A DNA stretch of 64,000 bases, taken from Aegilops tauschii subsp. strangulata (Eukaryota > Streptophyta > Magnoliopsida > Poales > Poaceae). Made by a program: the position numbers and the translations under genes. The DNA is taken from positions 241,778,622-241,842,621 of the forward strand of contig NC_053039.3 of NCBI RefSeq assembly GCF_002575655.3, written 5' to 3'. The notes below the pieces were generated by a model. That model was not told the DNA's origin, did no database searches, and was given only the letters and a program-made list of their open reading frames with translations. Positions 1-11,118 of this stretch are shown piece after piece (the first letter of the stretch is position 1; each line of letters starts with the position of its first letter).

Positions 1-983
1 TCTCGGAGTCAGAATATACGCTTTGATGGAGTGATCAAAGTTTTTGGGTTTATACAAAGTTTGTTAGAAACTTGTATTTACAATAAAGTGAGTGGGAGCG
101 CTACAACATTTCTGATAAGTATATGTGAATGACATATTGTTGATCCGAAATGATGTAATATTTCTAGAAAGCATAAAGGGTTGTTTGAAAGGAGTTTTTC
201 AAAGGAAAACCTGGATAAAAGCTGCTTACATATTGGGCATCAAGATCTATAGAGATAGATCAAGACGCCCGATGATACTTTCAAAGAACGCACACCTTGA
301 CATGATTTTGAAAGAGTTCAAAATAGATCAACAAAGAAGGAGTTCTTGGCTGTGTTACAAGGTGTGAGTATTGAGTAAGACTCAAGACCTGACCACAGCA
401 GAAGAGAGAGAAAGGACGAAGGTCGTCCCCTATGCTTCAGACGTAGGCTCTATAGTATGCTATGCTGTGTACCGCACATGAAGTGTGCCTTGCCATGAGT
501 TGGTCAAGGGGTACAATAGTGATCCGGGAATGGATCACATGACAGCGGTCAAACTTATCCTTAGTATCTAGTGGACTAAGGAGTTTTCTCGATTATGGAG
601 GTGAAAAGGAGTTCGTCGTAAAGGGTTACGTCGATGCGAACTTTGACACTAATCCGGATGACTCTGAGTAGTAAACCGGATTCGTATAGTAGAGCAACTA
701 TTTGAAATGGCTCCAAATAGCGCGTGGTAGCATCCACAAGATGACATAGATATTCGTAAAGCACACACGGATCTGAAAGGTTCAGACCCGTTGACTAATA
801 ACCTCTCTCACAAGCATAACATGATCAAACCAAAACTCATTGAGTGTTAATCACATAGTGATGTGAACTAGATTGTTGACTCTAGTAAACTCTTTGGATG
901 TTGGTCACATGGTGATGTGACCTGTCAGTGTTAATCACATGGTGATGTGAACTAGATTATTGACTCTAGTGCAAGTGGGAGAC
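1..983 (+). pseudogene. Copia polyprotein remnant (reverse transcriptase to RNase H), Angela/BARE-like
   Basis: This is the decayed 3' end of a Copia pol gene. Fragments in shifting frames match the usual order: palm of the reverse transcriptase, then RNase H, then the C-terminal tail. At 122-133 the catalytic YVDD box is readable but reads Tyr-Val-Asn-Asp, so the first catalytic Asp is lost. It is followed by an open stretch to about 367 with the conserved run AAYILGIKIYRDRSRR. Later, around 620-680, a GYVDANFDTNPDDSE-like RNase H segment is followed by stops, and the middle of RNase H appears deleted before the HTDL..PL tail near 760-800. Many stops and frameshifts make it inactive. The end abuts a polypurine tract and LTR, which fixes element type and strand. 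The 5' part lies outside the window. Confidence 0.85.
971..983 (+). other. Copia polypurine tract
   Basis: The purine-rich GCAAGTGGGAGAC lies directly before TGTTGGAAATATG, the start of the Copia LTR. This is the expected second-strand priming site at the end of the internal domain. Confidence 0.75.
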
Positions 984-1296
984 TGTTGGAAATATGCCCT
1001 AGAGGCAATAATAAATAGGTTATTATTATATTTCCTTGTTCATGATAATCGTTTATTATCCATGCTAGAATTGTATTGATAGGAAACTCAGATACATGTG
1101 TGGATACATAGACAACACCATGTCCCTAGTAAGCCTCTAGGAGACTAGCTCGTTGATCAATAGATGGTTACGGTTTCCTGACCATGGACATTGGATGTCG
1201 TTGATAACGGGATCACATCATTAGGAGAATGATGTGATGGACAAGACCCAATCCTAAGCCTAGCACAAGATCGTGTAGTTCGTTTGCTCAGAGCTT
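984..1296 (+). mobile_element. Truncated Copia LTR (Angela/BARE/WIS-like), 5' part
   Basis: It starts with TGTTGGAAATATGCCCTAGA, the typical beginning of this LTR family, and runs about 313 bases. It then stops abruptly and is replaced by the same sequence in reverse orientation. About 1.4 kb of the usual LTR is missing. Confidence 0.9.
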
Positions 1297-1568
1297 AGGA
1301 TTGGGTCTCGTCCATCACATCATTCTCCTAATGATGTGATCCCGTTATCAACGACATCCAATGTCCATGGTCAGGAAACCGTAACCATCTATTGATCAAC
1401 GAGCTAGTCTCCTAGAGGCTTACTAGGGACATGGTGTTGTCTATGTATCCACACATGTATCTGAGTTTCCTATCAATACAATTCTTGCATGGATAATAAA
1501 CGATTATCATGAACAAGGAAATATAATAATAACCTATTTATTATTGCCTCTAGGGCATATTTCCAACA
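1293..1568 (-). mobile_element. Truncated Copia LTR, inverted copy
   Basis: Reverse complement of the first 276 bases of the preceding LTR, ending in TTCCAACA at 1568. It joins the plus copy through a short shared GCTT. The flanking host sequence resumes at 1569. Confidence 0.9.
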
Positions 1569-4066
1569 AGAATAGCCCGCTTAGCATGGAAGATATTGAC
1601 CGCCCCGTCGCTCCATGAGCAATACGGGCACACAAAACAGATGTTTATTTGAATGATTAGAGATGGCACATGCAAATTTACTTGGGATGCCAGGGTAATA
1701 CCGTATATATGTAGATATGTTGGACTCCCTTGGTACAACTTTGGGTTTCATGAACTTGGATGCATAAGTAGTATTCCTGCTTAGTACAGACGAAGGCTAG
1801 CAAATAGATTGAGAAACGACCAACTAGAGAGTGACAATGGTCCATGCATTGCGAATAACTAACATTGAACATGAGCATGAGTAGGATATAAACACTCCAA
1901 ACATAAATATCATAAAGCTTGCATTGGTTTTGAATGAACTATATTAGTGAACATGTACCAAGTCAAGCCAATTAAATTCTTCAAAGGAGGATAACATCCT
2001 AACATACTACATCACAATCATTTTAATGCATGTCGACACCTAAGATAGCATATTATCCACTCCTAGATACTTAAGCATGGCATGAGCAACTATACTCTCT
2101 AATTGTCATCACAAACATTTTTACTTATAATATGCTAAATCAGGGCTACTGAGTTAAAAATATTTACAAAAACAATAACAAGAAGAGTTCATACCAGCTT
2201 TTCTTCGCCACAGACACTTCATCAAATCATCATCATTATTGCCTTTCACTTGCATGACCGAATGATATGAAAATAACAATAGTGCATGGGTGTCGTGGAC
2301 TAAGCTGAAATCTACAAACACTTTATTCAAAGGAGAAGACAAGGAAATATTGGCCCTTCGTTAGATCAACGATAAAGCAAATGAGAGCCACTTGACAATT
2401 CTTACGAAGTCTTCTCCTTACGACGACTCAAAGAAAAGAAAAGAAATTCAGAGAAACACACTGAAATATTTTTGGAGTATTTAGTTTTTTTGAAGAAAGC
2501 AAAGGAAGAAAAAAAATGAAAAGCAAGAAAGACTATTTACACTGAAGAATTCCCAACAAATAGTAAAAGAAGAAACGAGAAATCTTTTCGGGTTTTCTTT
2601 TACTACTACGAACTAACTAAAAAACAAAGAAAAACTGAAAAGAAGCGGGAAATATTTTTTGGATTGTCGAAAAAATTCAAGCACACATAAGAAACAAATG
2701 AAAGCAAATAAACAAAGGAAACGATGAACACCGACAAGTGCAATGAACATGTAAACATGAATGTAACTTGGTCTATGGCCACTGATAGAATCCATCTGGT
2801 CTAGGAAGGAACTGCCTTGGCTGCGGCACTTGAGCGTCCCAAGATTGGGCTTCGCTCTCCACAGCAGCTAGTGAGCTCTTGTAAGCAGTGATGTCCTCAG
2901 GCATGATGGTGTATCTATTCCTGGCATTAGAATCAAACAAAGCAGGGGCAGACAGTGCAATAACCTTACGTGTTTCCTCACTAAATACCAAATTAAAGAG
3001 ATAACGGTGAGGAGGCTCGAGTTTGTCAATAAAATGTTGGGCTATCATGGACTCATGATCTAAATAAACTCTAGGTAGCAGGCGATCATCTAAACGAATA
3101 GCAACATTAAGACGCGTGAGAAGGTGAGTAGCATAAATACTGCCATGAATACTACCCTTAGCTCTGTTAGTGTGCAAGCGGCATGCAATAATGACTCCCA
3201 AGCTATAAGTTCTATCACCAAAAATTGCACAACATAAAATGGTGAGGTCAGGGGCACTGACCATACCACCCTCTTGCCTAGTAGGCAAGCATTTTCCTAT
3301 GAATAAACCAAAGTAATGCACAACAGGAAAATGCAGACTAGTGACTCTAGCCTTAGAAACTCCCCTAGATTCTCCCATGGTTAAAGTAAGGATGAAATCC
3401 TCGAACTCATCAGGTCGAGGATCCTCCAACTCTCCCTCGAAAAGCAGCATGCACATCTCACAAAAATCGACAAACGGTATCTCGAAGTCTTATTCTTATA
3501 AATGAAAGCGCAACATAGGAATGTCTAGTCTAGACATGAAATGGAAGTGTTGCACAAAAGTGTTGGTGAGAAGTAGATACTGATCAAACGTATCTATGAA
3601 TTGCACGAACTCATGTCGGAAACTAGCTTCGCTCATGAAAGCGTTGCATGGTCACTCACACAGTCGTACCTCCGCTCTACAAGGGAGGTTGAGACCGGGT
3701 GCTCCTCCCGAAACTCCCTTGGAGCGTCGGCTCGAAGAGCCCCTCCTAAACAAGTTCATCTTTGGCCATAAGTAAGAGGTCAATAGAACTTAACAAAATT
3801 GCTAGCAACAACTCCTATAAGTGTCCAGAGGCTATATCAAACATTCGAAATACTTAGAACCAAATGAATTCAACATGTAAGCTCATTTTCATGGTCACCA
3901 TCAGTAGCAAAATAAGAAAAATACAAACCACTAGAAGAAAAAACTAGTTGGACGAATGAAGGAGTCACATACCAAGGAGCAATCCCCCAAAGCAGTTTCG
4001 GAAACGGAGCTCCAAGCAAAGAGATCGAAAATCTCAGTTTTTCGGGCAAGAACACGAGAACAAGAA
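1569..4066 (-). mobile_element. Athila-like gypsy internal region (Sabrina/WHAM-like), fragment
   Basis: This reverse-strand piece holds a gag-like frame (2773-3751) followed, in its own orientation, by AT-rich non-coding DNA. Its left end (1569-1606) is homologous to sequence at 61861-61900. Its interior has the same order of motifs as 61905-63400, which lies in the opposite orientation. Poly-A-rich stretches at 2440-2650 mirror poly-T-rich stretches at 62340-62550. It is cut on the left by the Copia LTR and on the right by an LTR at 4067. No LTR of its own is visible. The family name is a likeness only. Confidence 0.7.
2773..3751 (-). pseudogene. Gag-like retrotransposon ORF1 protein (Athila type), broken
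   Basis: The longest open part (2773-3456, 227 codons from ATG) encodes a protein resembling the ORF1/gag-like product of plant Athila-type elements. It includes a globular stretch with DRTYSLGVIIACRLHTN and RLDDRLLPRVYLDHE, and a Pro/Gln/Trp tail that stops at 2773. An upstream ATG at 3751 in another frame starts a basic, Ser/Arg-rich N-terminus. At least one stop and a frameshift lie between 3456 and 3751. The C-terminal part aligns with the frame at 61911-62225 (shared pattern: L.AP.LFD, then an I.AY segment, then Pro/Gln-rich). It probably bound element RNA in virus-like particles; that role is inferred from family position. Confidence 0.6.
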
Positions 4067-5576
4067 TGATGTCTACTACACAACCTTCTTCTTGTAGACT
4101 CGTGTTGGGCCTCCAAGCGCAGAGTTTTGTAGGACAGTAGCAAATTTCCCTCAAGTGGATGACCTAAGGTTTATCAATCCGTGGGAGGCGTAGGATGAAG
4201 ATAGTCTCTCTCAAACAACCCTGCAACCAAATAACAAAGAGTCTCTTGTGTCCCCCAACACACCCAATACAATGGTAAATTGTATAGGTGCACTAGTTCG
4301 GCGAAGAGATGGTAATACAAGTGTAATATGGATGGTAGATATAGGTTTTTGTAATCTGAAAATATAAAAATAGCAAGGTAACAAGTGGTAAAAGTGAGCA
4401 AAAATGGTATTGCAATGCTTAGAAACAAGGCCTATGGTTCATACTTTCACTAGTGCAAGTTCTCTCAACAATGATAACTTAGTTAGATTATATAACAATC
4501 CCTCAACATGCAACAAAAAGAGTCACTCCAAAGTCACTAATAGCGGAGAACAAACGAAGAGATTATTGTAGGGTACGAAACTACCTCAAAGTTATTCTTT
4601 CTGATCGATCTATTGGGCTATTCCTATAAGTGTCACAAACAGCCCTAGAGTTTGTACTAAAATAACACCTTAAGACACACATCAACCAAAACCCTAATGT
4701 CACCTAGATACTCCAATGTCACCACAAGTATCCGCGGGTTTTATTATATGATGTGCGTCACACAATCTCAGATTCATCTATTCAAACCAACACAAAGAAC
4801 TTCAAAGAGTGCCCCAAAGTTTCTACCGGAGAGTTAAGACGAAAACGTGTGCCAACCCCTATGCATAAGTTCACAAGGTCACAGAACCCGCAAGTTGATC
4901 ACCAAAACATACATCAAGTAGATCACGTGAATATCACATTGTCACCACAGATAAGCACATGCAAGACATACATCAAGTGTTCTCAAATCCTTAAAGACTC
5001 AATCCGATAAGATAACTTCAAAGGAAAAACTCAATCCATTACAAGAAGATAGAGGGGGAGAAACATCATAAGATCCAACTATAATAGCAAAGCTCGCGGT
5101 ACATCAAGATCGTGCCAAATCAAGAACACGAGAGAGAGAGATAGAGAGAGAGAGATCAAACACATAGCTACTGGTACATACCCTCAGCCCCAAGGGTGAA
5201 CTACTCCGGCCCTCCTCATCATGGAGAGCACCGGGATGATGAATATGGCCACCGGTGATGATTTCCCCCTCCGGCAGGGTGCCGGAACAGGGTCCCGATT
5301 GGTTTTTGGTGGCTACAGAGGCTTGCGGTAGCGGAACTCCCGATCTAGGTTTATTTCTGGGGGTTTTGGTATTTATAGGAATTATTGGCGTCGAAAACAA
5401 GTCAGGGGGTCCATGAGGATCCCACAAGGTCGGAGGGCGTGCCCGGGTGGTAGGGCGTGCCCGGGCTTCTTCTGGTCCACAAAAAATCACCGTAAATTTT
5501 CAGGTCATTTGGACTCCATTTGATATTCCTTTTCTGTAAAACTCAAAAACAAGGAAAAAACAGAAACTGGCACCGG
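4067..5576 (-). mobile_element. Truncated gypsy LTR (same family as copies A and B), reverse strand
   Basis: It begins with TGATGTCTAC, the complement of the LTR 3' end AGACATCA, and is colinear with the LTRs at 23789-25457 and 45460-47126. It ends at about 5576, lacking roughly the first 170 bases of the LTR. The left flank is the Athila-like element and no PBS follows, so this is a solo LTR or the 3' LTR of a lost element. A (GA)n tract at 5126-5156 is part of the LTR. Confidence 0.85.
5370..5377 (-). promoter_or_regulatory. LTR TATA box
   Basis: TATTTATA on the plus strand reads TATAAATA on the minus strand. It occupies the same LTR position as 25079-25086 and 60599-60606, in sequence that otherwise aligns between copies. 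Confidence 0.5.
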
Positions 5577-5595
5577 GATATTCCTTTTCTGTAAA
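5577..5595. repeat. 19-base templated filler at a TE-TE junction
   Basis: The bases at 5577-5595 repeat 5522-5540 exactly, 55 bases upstream in the same LTR. They sit between the broken reverse LTR and the plus-strand LTR. This is typical of end-joining repair with local copying. Confidence 0.75.
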
Positions 5596-5599
5596 TTTT

Positions 5600-7138
5600 C
5601 TCCAACGTATCTATAATTTATGAAGTATTCATGCTATTATATTATCAATCTTAGATGTTTTATATGCATTTATATGCTATTTTATATGATTTTTGGGACT
5701 AACCTATTAACCTAGAGCCCAGTGCCAGTTTTTGACTTTTCCTTGTTTTTGAGTTTTACAGAAAAGGAATACCAAACGGAGTCCAATTGACGTGCCAATT
5801 TTTGATGATTTTTTATGGACCAAAAGAAGCCCCTGGAGTAAAAGAGTTGGGCCAGAAGAGTCCCGGGCTGTCCACAAGGGTGGGGGGCGCGCCCACCCCC
5901 CTGGGCGTGGGCCCCTATCTCGTGGACAACTCGGAAACCCCCCTGACGTGAAACCAACGCCAAAAATTCCTATAAATACAGAAAACCCCAGAAAATAACC
6001 TAGACCGGAAGTTCCACTGCCGCAAGCCTCTGTAGCCACGAGAAATCAATCTAGGCCATCTCTGGCACCCTGCCGGAGGGGGCCATCATCACCGGAGGCC
6101 ATGGAGGAAGATCCTGGAGGGGCCATCATCGCCATGAAGGCCAAGGACCAGAGGGAGAACCTCTCTCCATCTAGGGGGGAGGCCATGGAGGAGGAAGCAC
6201 AAGGGGGAGAACCTCTCCTCCTCTCTCTCGGTGGCGCCGGAGTGCCATCGGGAGGGGAATCATCACCGCGGTGATCGTCTTCATCAACAGCACTATCCTC
6301 ATCTCTTTTACGCTGTCCACTCTCCCGCACCTTGCTGTAATCCCTACTTGAACATGGTGCTTTATGCCACATATTATGATCCAATGATGTGTTGCCATCC
6401 TATGATGTTTTGAGTAGATATCCTTTGTCTTTGGGTTGATTGATGCTATAGATTGGTATGAGTTGTATGTTTTATCTTGGTGCTGTCCTATTGTGCCCTC
6501 CGTGTCGCGCAAGCGTGAGGGATTCTCGCTGTAGGGTGTTTCAATACATTTATGATTCGCTTATAGTGGGTTGCTTGAGTGACTGAAGAATAAACCCGAG
6601 TAAGGGGGTTGTTGCGTATGGGATAAAGGGGACTTGATGCTTTAATGCTATGGTTGGGTTTTACCTTAATGATCTTTAGTCGTTGCGGATGCTTGCTAGA
6701 GTTCCAATCATAAGTGCATATGATCCAAGAAGAGAAAGTATGTTAGCTTATGCCTCTCCCTCATATGAAATTGCAATAGTGATTACCGGTCTTGTTAACA
6801 ACTGCCTAGGATAATTCCGCACACCGACCCATCATTATTCCATACTCGCTATTTATAATATTTAGTAATATATTCTAACTTTATGATAACAGCACCTACT
6901 TTTATATTTTAGCTCTCCGATATCATGCAAAGTTATCCTCTTCATACCCTTAACGTAGTTTTATTTCTCGTTTCTAGTTGGAAGCAAACGTTCGGTGTAC
7001 GTAGAGTCGTATCAGTGGCAGATAGGACTTGAGAGAATATTGATCTTACCTTTAGCTCCTTGTGGGTTCAACACTCCATACTTATCACTTCCACCTTTGG
7101 GAATTGCTACGATGATTTCCTGCACTTGGGGATTATCA
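5600..7138 (+). repeat. 5' LTR of the 5600-12674 element
   Basis: Starts at CTCCAACGTATC (LTR position 9; TGATACGT is lost) and ends GGGATTATCA. A GC-rich leader with GGGCGCGCCC-type stretches follows the TATA region. Several open frames here (for example 5707-6039 reverse and 6046-6384 reverse) are leader composition, not genes. Confidence 0.88.
5971..5978 (+). promoter_or_regulatory. LTR TATA box (5' LTR)
   Basis: TATAAATA follows AAAAATTCC and matches TATAAATA at 11497-11504 in the 3' LTR. Confidence 0.5.
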
Positions 7139-7168
7139 AGCTCTTTTCCGGCGCCGTTGCCGGGGAGC
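7139..7168 (+). other. Primer binding site region
   Basis: After the LTR end and a short AGCTCTTTTC spacer, GGCGCCGTTGCCGGGGAG matches the complement of a tRNA 3' end, by recall tRNA-Asp. It marks first-strand priming and fixes 5600-7138 as the 5' LTR. Confidence 0.7.
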
Positions 7169-7539
7169 AATAGCGTGGGGTTGATATTCTCGTGTGTGCT
7201 TGTTTGCTTTCTTCACTAAGTAGATTTTGTTTTTCCTTTTTGTTTCTGTTTAGTTGTGGGTGAAACATACAAAAACATTAAGAATGAAAATACAAAAAAA
7301 ATTACTTGCCTCTCATGCCTAAAAAGTTTTTCAATAAGAGAAGTGATTGGAAGGTTATGCATTGGAGAAGTGAGGGTCGACCTTGAACACTTGTGTTGAT
7401 GCTCATGGAAACAATGTAAAAAAATTCATGGAAGCTTCTCTGAAAATAATTATCCCCTTGTATATATCCATTGTATTATAAAAATAATGTGCCAAGCTTT
7501 AGTTTTAGGATGATTAGATTGCTTGTTTACTATGTGCAG

Positions 7540-8175
7540 TTCAAAAACAGAAACTTTGGCCGTAGTGCGTGAATTTACATTATTTACTGGAAAGTCAAAT
7601 GGGTCTGAAACTTTTTGCACATTACTTATGTACAAATGTTTTAAATTTTCATATATTTTTAGAATTTATTGGAGTTACAGAAGTTTACTAAACTTCCAGA
7701 TTACTACAGACTGTCCTGTTTTTGACAGATTCTGTTTTCTATGTGTTGATCACTTATTTTGATGAATCTATGGGTAGTATCGGGGGGTATGAACCATGGT
7801 GAAGTTGGAATACAGTAGATAAAGTGCTAATATGAAATTGGAATGAGTTTGCAACAGTAGCTAAAGGTAGTGATTTGCTTTAGTATACTAACGGATCTCA
7901 CAAAGTTTTTGTTAAGTTTTTGTAGATTAAGTGTTCGAAGAACGAGGAGTTACCGATGTGAGAAGAATAAATAGAGGAAAGAGTTCAATCTTGGGGATTC
8001 CCAAGTCACCCCAAGTAAATATTCCAAGGATACTCAAGCACCTAAGCTTGGGGATGCCCCGGTTGGGATCCCATCTTTCTTCTTCAACAATTATCGGTAT
8101 ACCTCGGTTTTTGTTTTGTTCACATGATTTGTGTCCTTTGTGTTTTTCTTTTTCTTTAAGAACCATGCTAGTATG
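7540..8175 (+). repeat. Non-coding module, copy 1 (with PPT-like hairpins)
   Basis: The order of motifs is: AAAAACAGAAACTTTG, then ACAGACTGTCCTGTTTTTGA, then GTTAAGTTTTTGTAGATTA, then CTTGGGGATTCCCAAG, then AAGCTTGGGGATGCCCCGG. The same order recurs at 9016-9600. Frames here are short shadows. Confidence 0.6.
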
Positions 8176-8194
8176 AGATTTACCTTCATCAATT

Positions 8195-8400
8195 TATAGA
8201 ATGATTCATGTGCTTCACTTATATCTTTCGAGTATGACCTTATAGAATGCTCTTTGTGCTTCACTTAAATCTTTTGAGTATGGTTTTATAGAATGCTTCG
8301 TGTGCTTCACTTATATATTTTGAGCTTGGATGTTGGTTAGTCTATATTAATTGTAGAATGCTCCATGAACTTCACTTATATCTTTTGGAGTATGAATAAT
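8195..8400 (+). repeat. Degenerate tandem repeat, about 50-60 bases per unit
   Basis: Four copies of a unit like AGAATGCTTCATGTGCTTCA followed by CTTATATCTTTTGAGTATG. The complement (ATATAAGTGAAGCA) recurs at 14040-14115, 18310-18530, 9735-9805 and 42565-42650, so it is a conserved non-coding module of these gypsy families. Confidence 0.6.
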
Positions 8401-8404
8401 ACTA

Positions 8405-8821
8405 TCATCTAAAGCGGGTTTGGAAGAGTGTCAACTTTAGGAATTAGTGATCCCACTATTCCGAATGAGAAGAATTCTTCTTGTGTGGAGAGTAGAAAAA
8501 TTTCTATGCTTGTAGATCATGAAAAGAATGCTTTATGTGATGGTTATATTGTTTAATTAATTCATGATGCTACTGAAAGTTATTATGAGGGAGGAATATA
8601 TGCTTGTAGGAGTTGCAATAATATCAAGTTTCCTCTCTATGTGCTTAAAGTTTTGAAGTTATACTTGTTTTGCCTTCCTATGCTAGTTGATTCTTGTTCC
8701 TATAAATTATGTGTTCACAAAATCCCTAGGCATAGGAAGTGGGCTAGATTCAAATGTGCTAGTAATATTCTTCATGATGCTATCTTTATGTTTCAATTCT
8801 TTTCTTTTATGTGAGCATCAT
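8405..8821 (+). pseudogene. Remnant of the acidic gag-position ORF
   Basis: Its translation follows the reverse-strand frames at 22629-23279 (copy A) and 44298-45104 (copy B): VSTLG.xDPTI, then NEKN, then KISMLVDHEKNALCDGYIV, HDATESYYEGG and NIKFPLYVLKV. The segment between DPTI and PNEKN is absent; it is 252 bases in copy A and removed in frame at a repeated CCCACTATT. A TAA sits after GYIV and other stops follow. The function of the intact protein is unknown to me. It lies where gag should be but has no zinc knuckle or Retrotrans_gag pattern that I recognise. Confidence 0.65.
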
Positions 8822-9015
8822 TGAAATCATCATGCCTAGCTAAAAGGCATTAAAGAAAAGCGCTTGTTGGGAGACAACCCAATATTTAACCTTACTGTTT
8901 TTGTGTGTTTACATGATTAAACTACTTTAGTAATCATGTTTTATAGCTTTTTGTTTCAATAAAGTGCCAAGTAAGACCTTTGGGAAGACTTGGGTGAGAG
9001 TTAATGTGATCTTGC

Positions 9016-9660
9016 TGTAAAAAACAGAAACTTTGCGCTCACGGGATTAGCTACAATTTTTTTACAGAAGAGTGCTTTTGAGTTAATTCTTTTTTCAGAA
9101 GATTAATAGACAAAATCCTCATGTGCACCAATTTATCTTATAATTTTTGGATTAGCAGAAGTATGGTTTCTGTTCAGATCATTACAGACTGTTCTGTTTC
9201 TGACAAATTCTGTTTTCATTGCATAGTTAGCTTGTTTTCTAGTTTCTATGGCTTATATTTCTCAATATAAATTGTATAAATGGTATGGTACAGTAGGAAT
9301 TGTGTGAGAACAATTATGAACCTTGTCTTTGACAGTACCAAAGTGAATGGTTTACTCTTTATCATACTAACCTATCTCACGAAGTTCCGTTAAGTTTTGT
9401 GTGATTGAAGTTTTCAAGCTTTGAGTGAGATATCGATATGACGAGAATAAGGAGTGCAAAGACCCTAAGCTTGGGGATTCCCAAGGCACCCCAATGTAAT
9501 ATTCAAGGAAGACTCAAGCGCCTAAGCTTGGGGATGCCCCGGAAGGCATCCCCTCTTTCATCTTCAAAACTATCGGTATACCTTACTCGGAGCTATATTT
9601 TTATTCGTCACATGATATGTGTTTTGCTTGGAGAGTATTTTCAATTTTACTTGCTGTTTG
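9016..9660 (+). repeat. Non-coding module, copy 2 (with PPT-like hairpins)
   Basis: Repeats the motif order of 7540-8175. The pair GGGGATGCC / GGCATCCCC at 9530-9553 forms a 9-base-pair stem with a six-base loop, next to AAGCTTGGGGATGC, the same string as the true polypurine tract at 11105-11118. Confidence 0.6.
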
Positions 9661-11101
9661 AATAAAATCATTGGATCTGAAATCTTGAATGAAAAAGAAT
9701 CCTCCCATGGCTAGTTAATTATTTGACTACTCAGTGTTCTTCACTTATATCTTTTTGGAGTAGTTTGTCATTTACTCATGTGCTTCACATATATCCTATG
9801 AGTAAATGGTTGAATGAATTGAATATCATAAATCTGAATTTATTTATGTTTCATATGCTTATACCACAGGGAGTAATGACTTCACACAGAATAAGTATAG
9901 GTGGTAAATTTATTGAAGGTTAGCAAACATTGTATTGGTCACTTGAACAATTCATGAAAGAATATTGAAGGAAGAGAGATTCCACATATAAATATACTAT
10001 CTTGGACATCTTTTGTAATTGTGAGCACTCATTAAAATATGACATGCTAAAAGGTTGATGTTGGACAAGGAAGACAACTTAATGGGTTATGTTTTCCTAT
10101 ATCTGAAACGTTATATTGTCTTGGATCATCCAACATGTTGAGCTTGCCTTTCCCTCTCATGCTAGCCAAATTCTTTGCACCAAGTAGAAATACTACTTGT
10201 GCTACCAAACATCCCTTAAACCAGTTTTGCCATGAAAGTCCACCATACCTACCTAAGGATTGAGTAAGATCCTTCAAGTAAGTTGTCATCGGTGCATGCA
10301 ATAGAAATTGCTCTCTAAATATGTATGATCTATTAGTGCGAAGAAAATAAGCTTTATACGAACTTGTGATAGGGAAGAAATAAAAGCGACGGACTGCATA
10401 ATAAAGGTCTTTATCACAAGCGGCAATATAAAATGATGTTCTTTTGCATTGAGATTTTGTGCATCCAACCATAAAAGCGCATGAGAACCTCTGCTTCCCT
10501 CTGCGAAGGGCCTATCTTTTACTTTTATCTTCTACCCTTATACAAGAGTCATGGTGATCATCACCTTCCCTTTTTACACTTTTTCCTTTGGCAAGCACTT
10601 TGTGTTGGAGCGATCCGGATATATATATCCACTTGGACGTAGGTTTTCATAAATTATTATTGTTGACATTACCCTTGAGGTAAAAGGTTGGGAGGCGAAA
10701 CTATAAGCCCCTATCTTTCTCTGTGTCCGATTAAAACTTTGAACCCATAAATATCACATGAGTGTTAGCAATTGTGAAAGATTAAATGATAGTTGAGTAT
10801 GTGGAGTTTGCTGAATCAAAGCTCTTACATAGACTCTTCCCGAAAATAAGATGAATTGCAATTGTTTGATGACTAAGAGCACTATTTGTTAGTTTTCAAG
10901 AAAGTTTATGATCTATACTTTAACATGTGAATAGCTTGTTACTTGATCATGAAAAGTTTTATGAGATGAGCTACTGTTATGACATATAATGATGCTAGAA
11001 AAGGTGATTGAAACTATCATTGATCAAACTTGTGCACCTGCTAGCATTCACACTTCATAAATTATTTCTTTTATCATTTACCTACTCGAGGACGAGCAGG
11101 A
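9661..11101 (+). other. Gypsy internal 3' non-coding region
   Basis: No convincing gene. It carries family tail motifs, including CTTCCCTCTGCGAAGGGCCT near 10495-10515, and a run of AT-rich sequence up to CTCGAGGACGAGCAGGAATT before the polypurine tract. The 141-codon reverse frame at 10047-10472 has no recognisable domain and lies in tail sequence, so I do not call it. Confidence 0.6.
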
Positions 11102-11118
11102 ATTAAGCTTGGGGATGC
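11102..11118 (+). other. Polypurine tract of the 5600-12674 element
   Basis: AAGCTTGGGGATGC immediately precedes the 3' LTR start TGATACGTCTCC at 11119. Confidence 0.75.

Larger units (their letters stand above)
984..1568. repeat. 276-bp-arm palindrome made of two LTR starts
   Basis: Arms 984-1259 and 1293-1568 are inverted copies of equal length with only about two mismatches seen by eye, around a 33-base spacer. Transcription across it would give a long hairpin RNA. Confidence 0.88.

Noticed and set aside
4753..5010. 85-codon frame in the reverse LTR at 4067-5576
   Set aside because: The equivalent region in the other LTR copies is broken, and it is Thr/Gln-rich LTR sequence.
10047..10472. 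141-codon reverse frame
   Set aside because: It lies in the non-coding internal tail of a gypsy element and resembles no protein I know.
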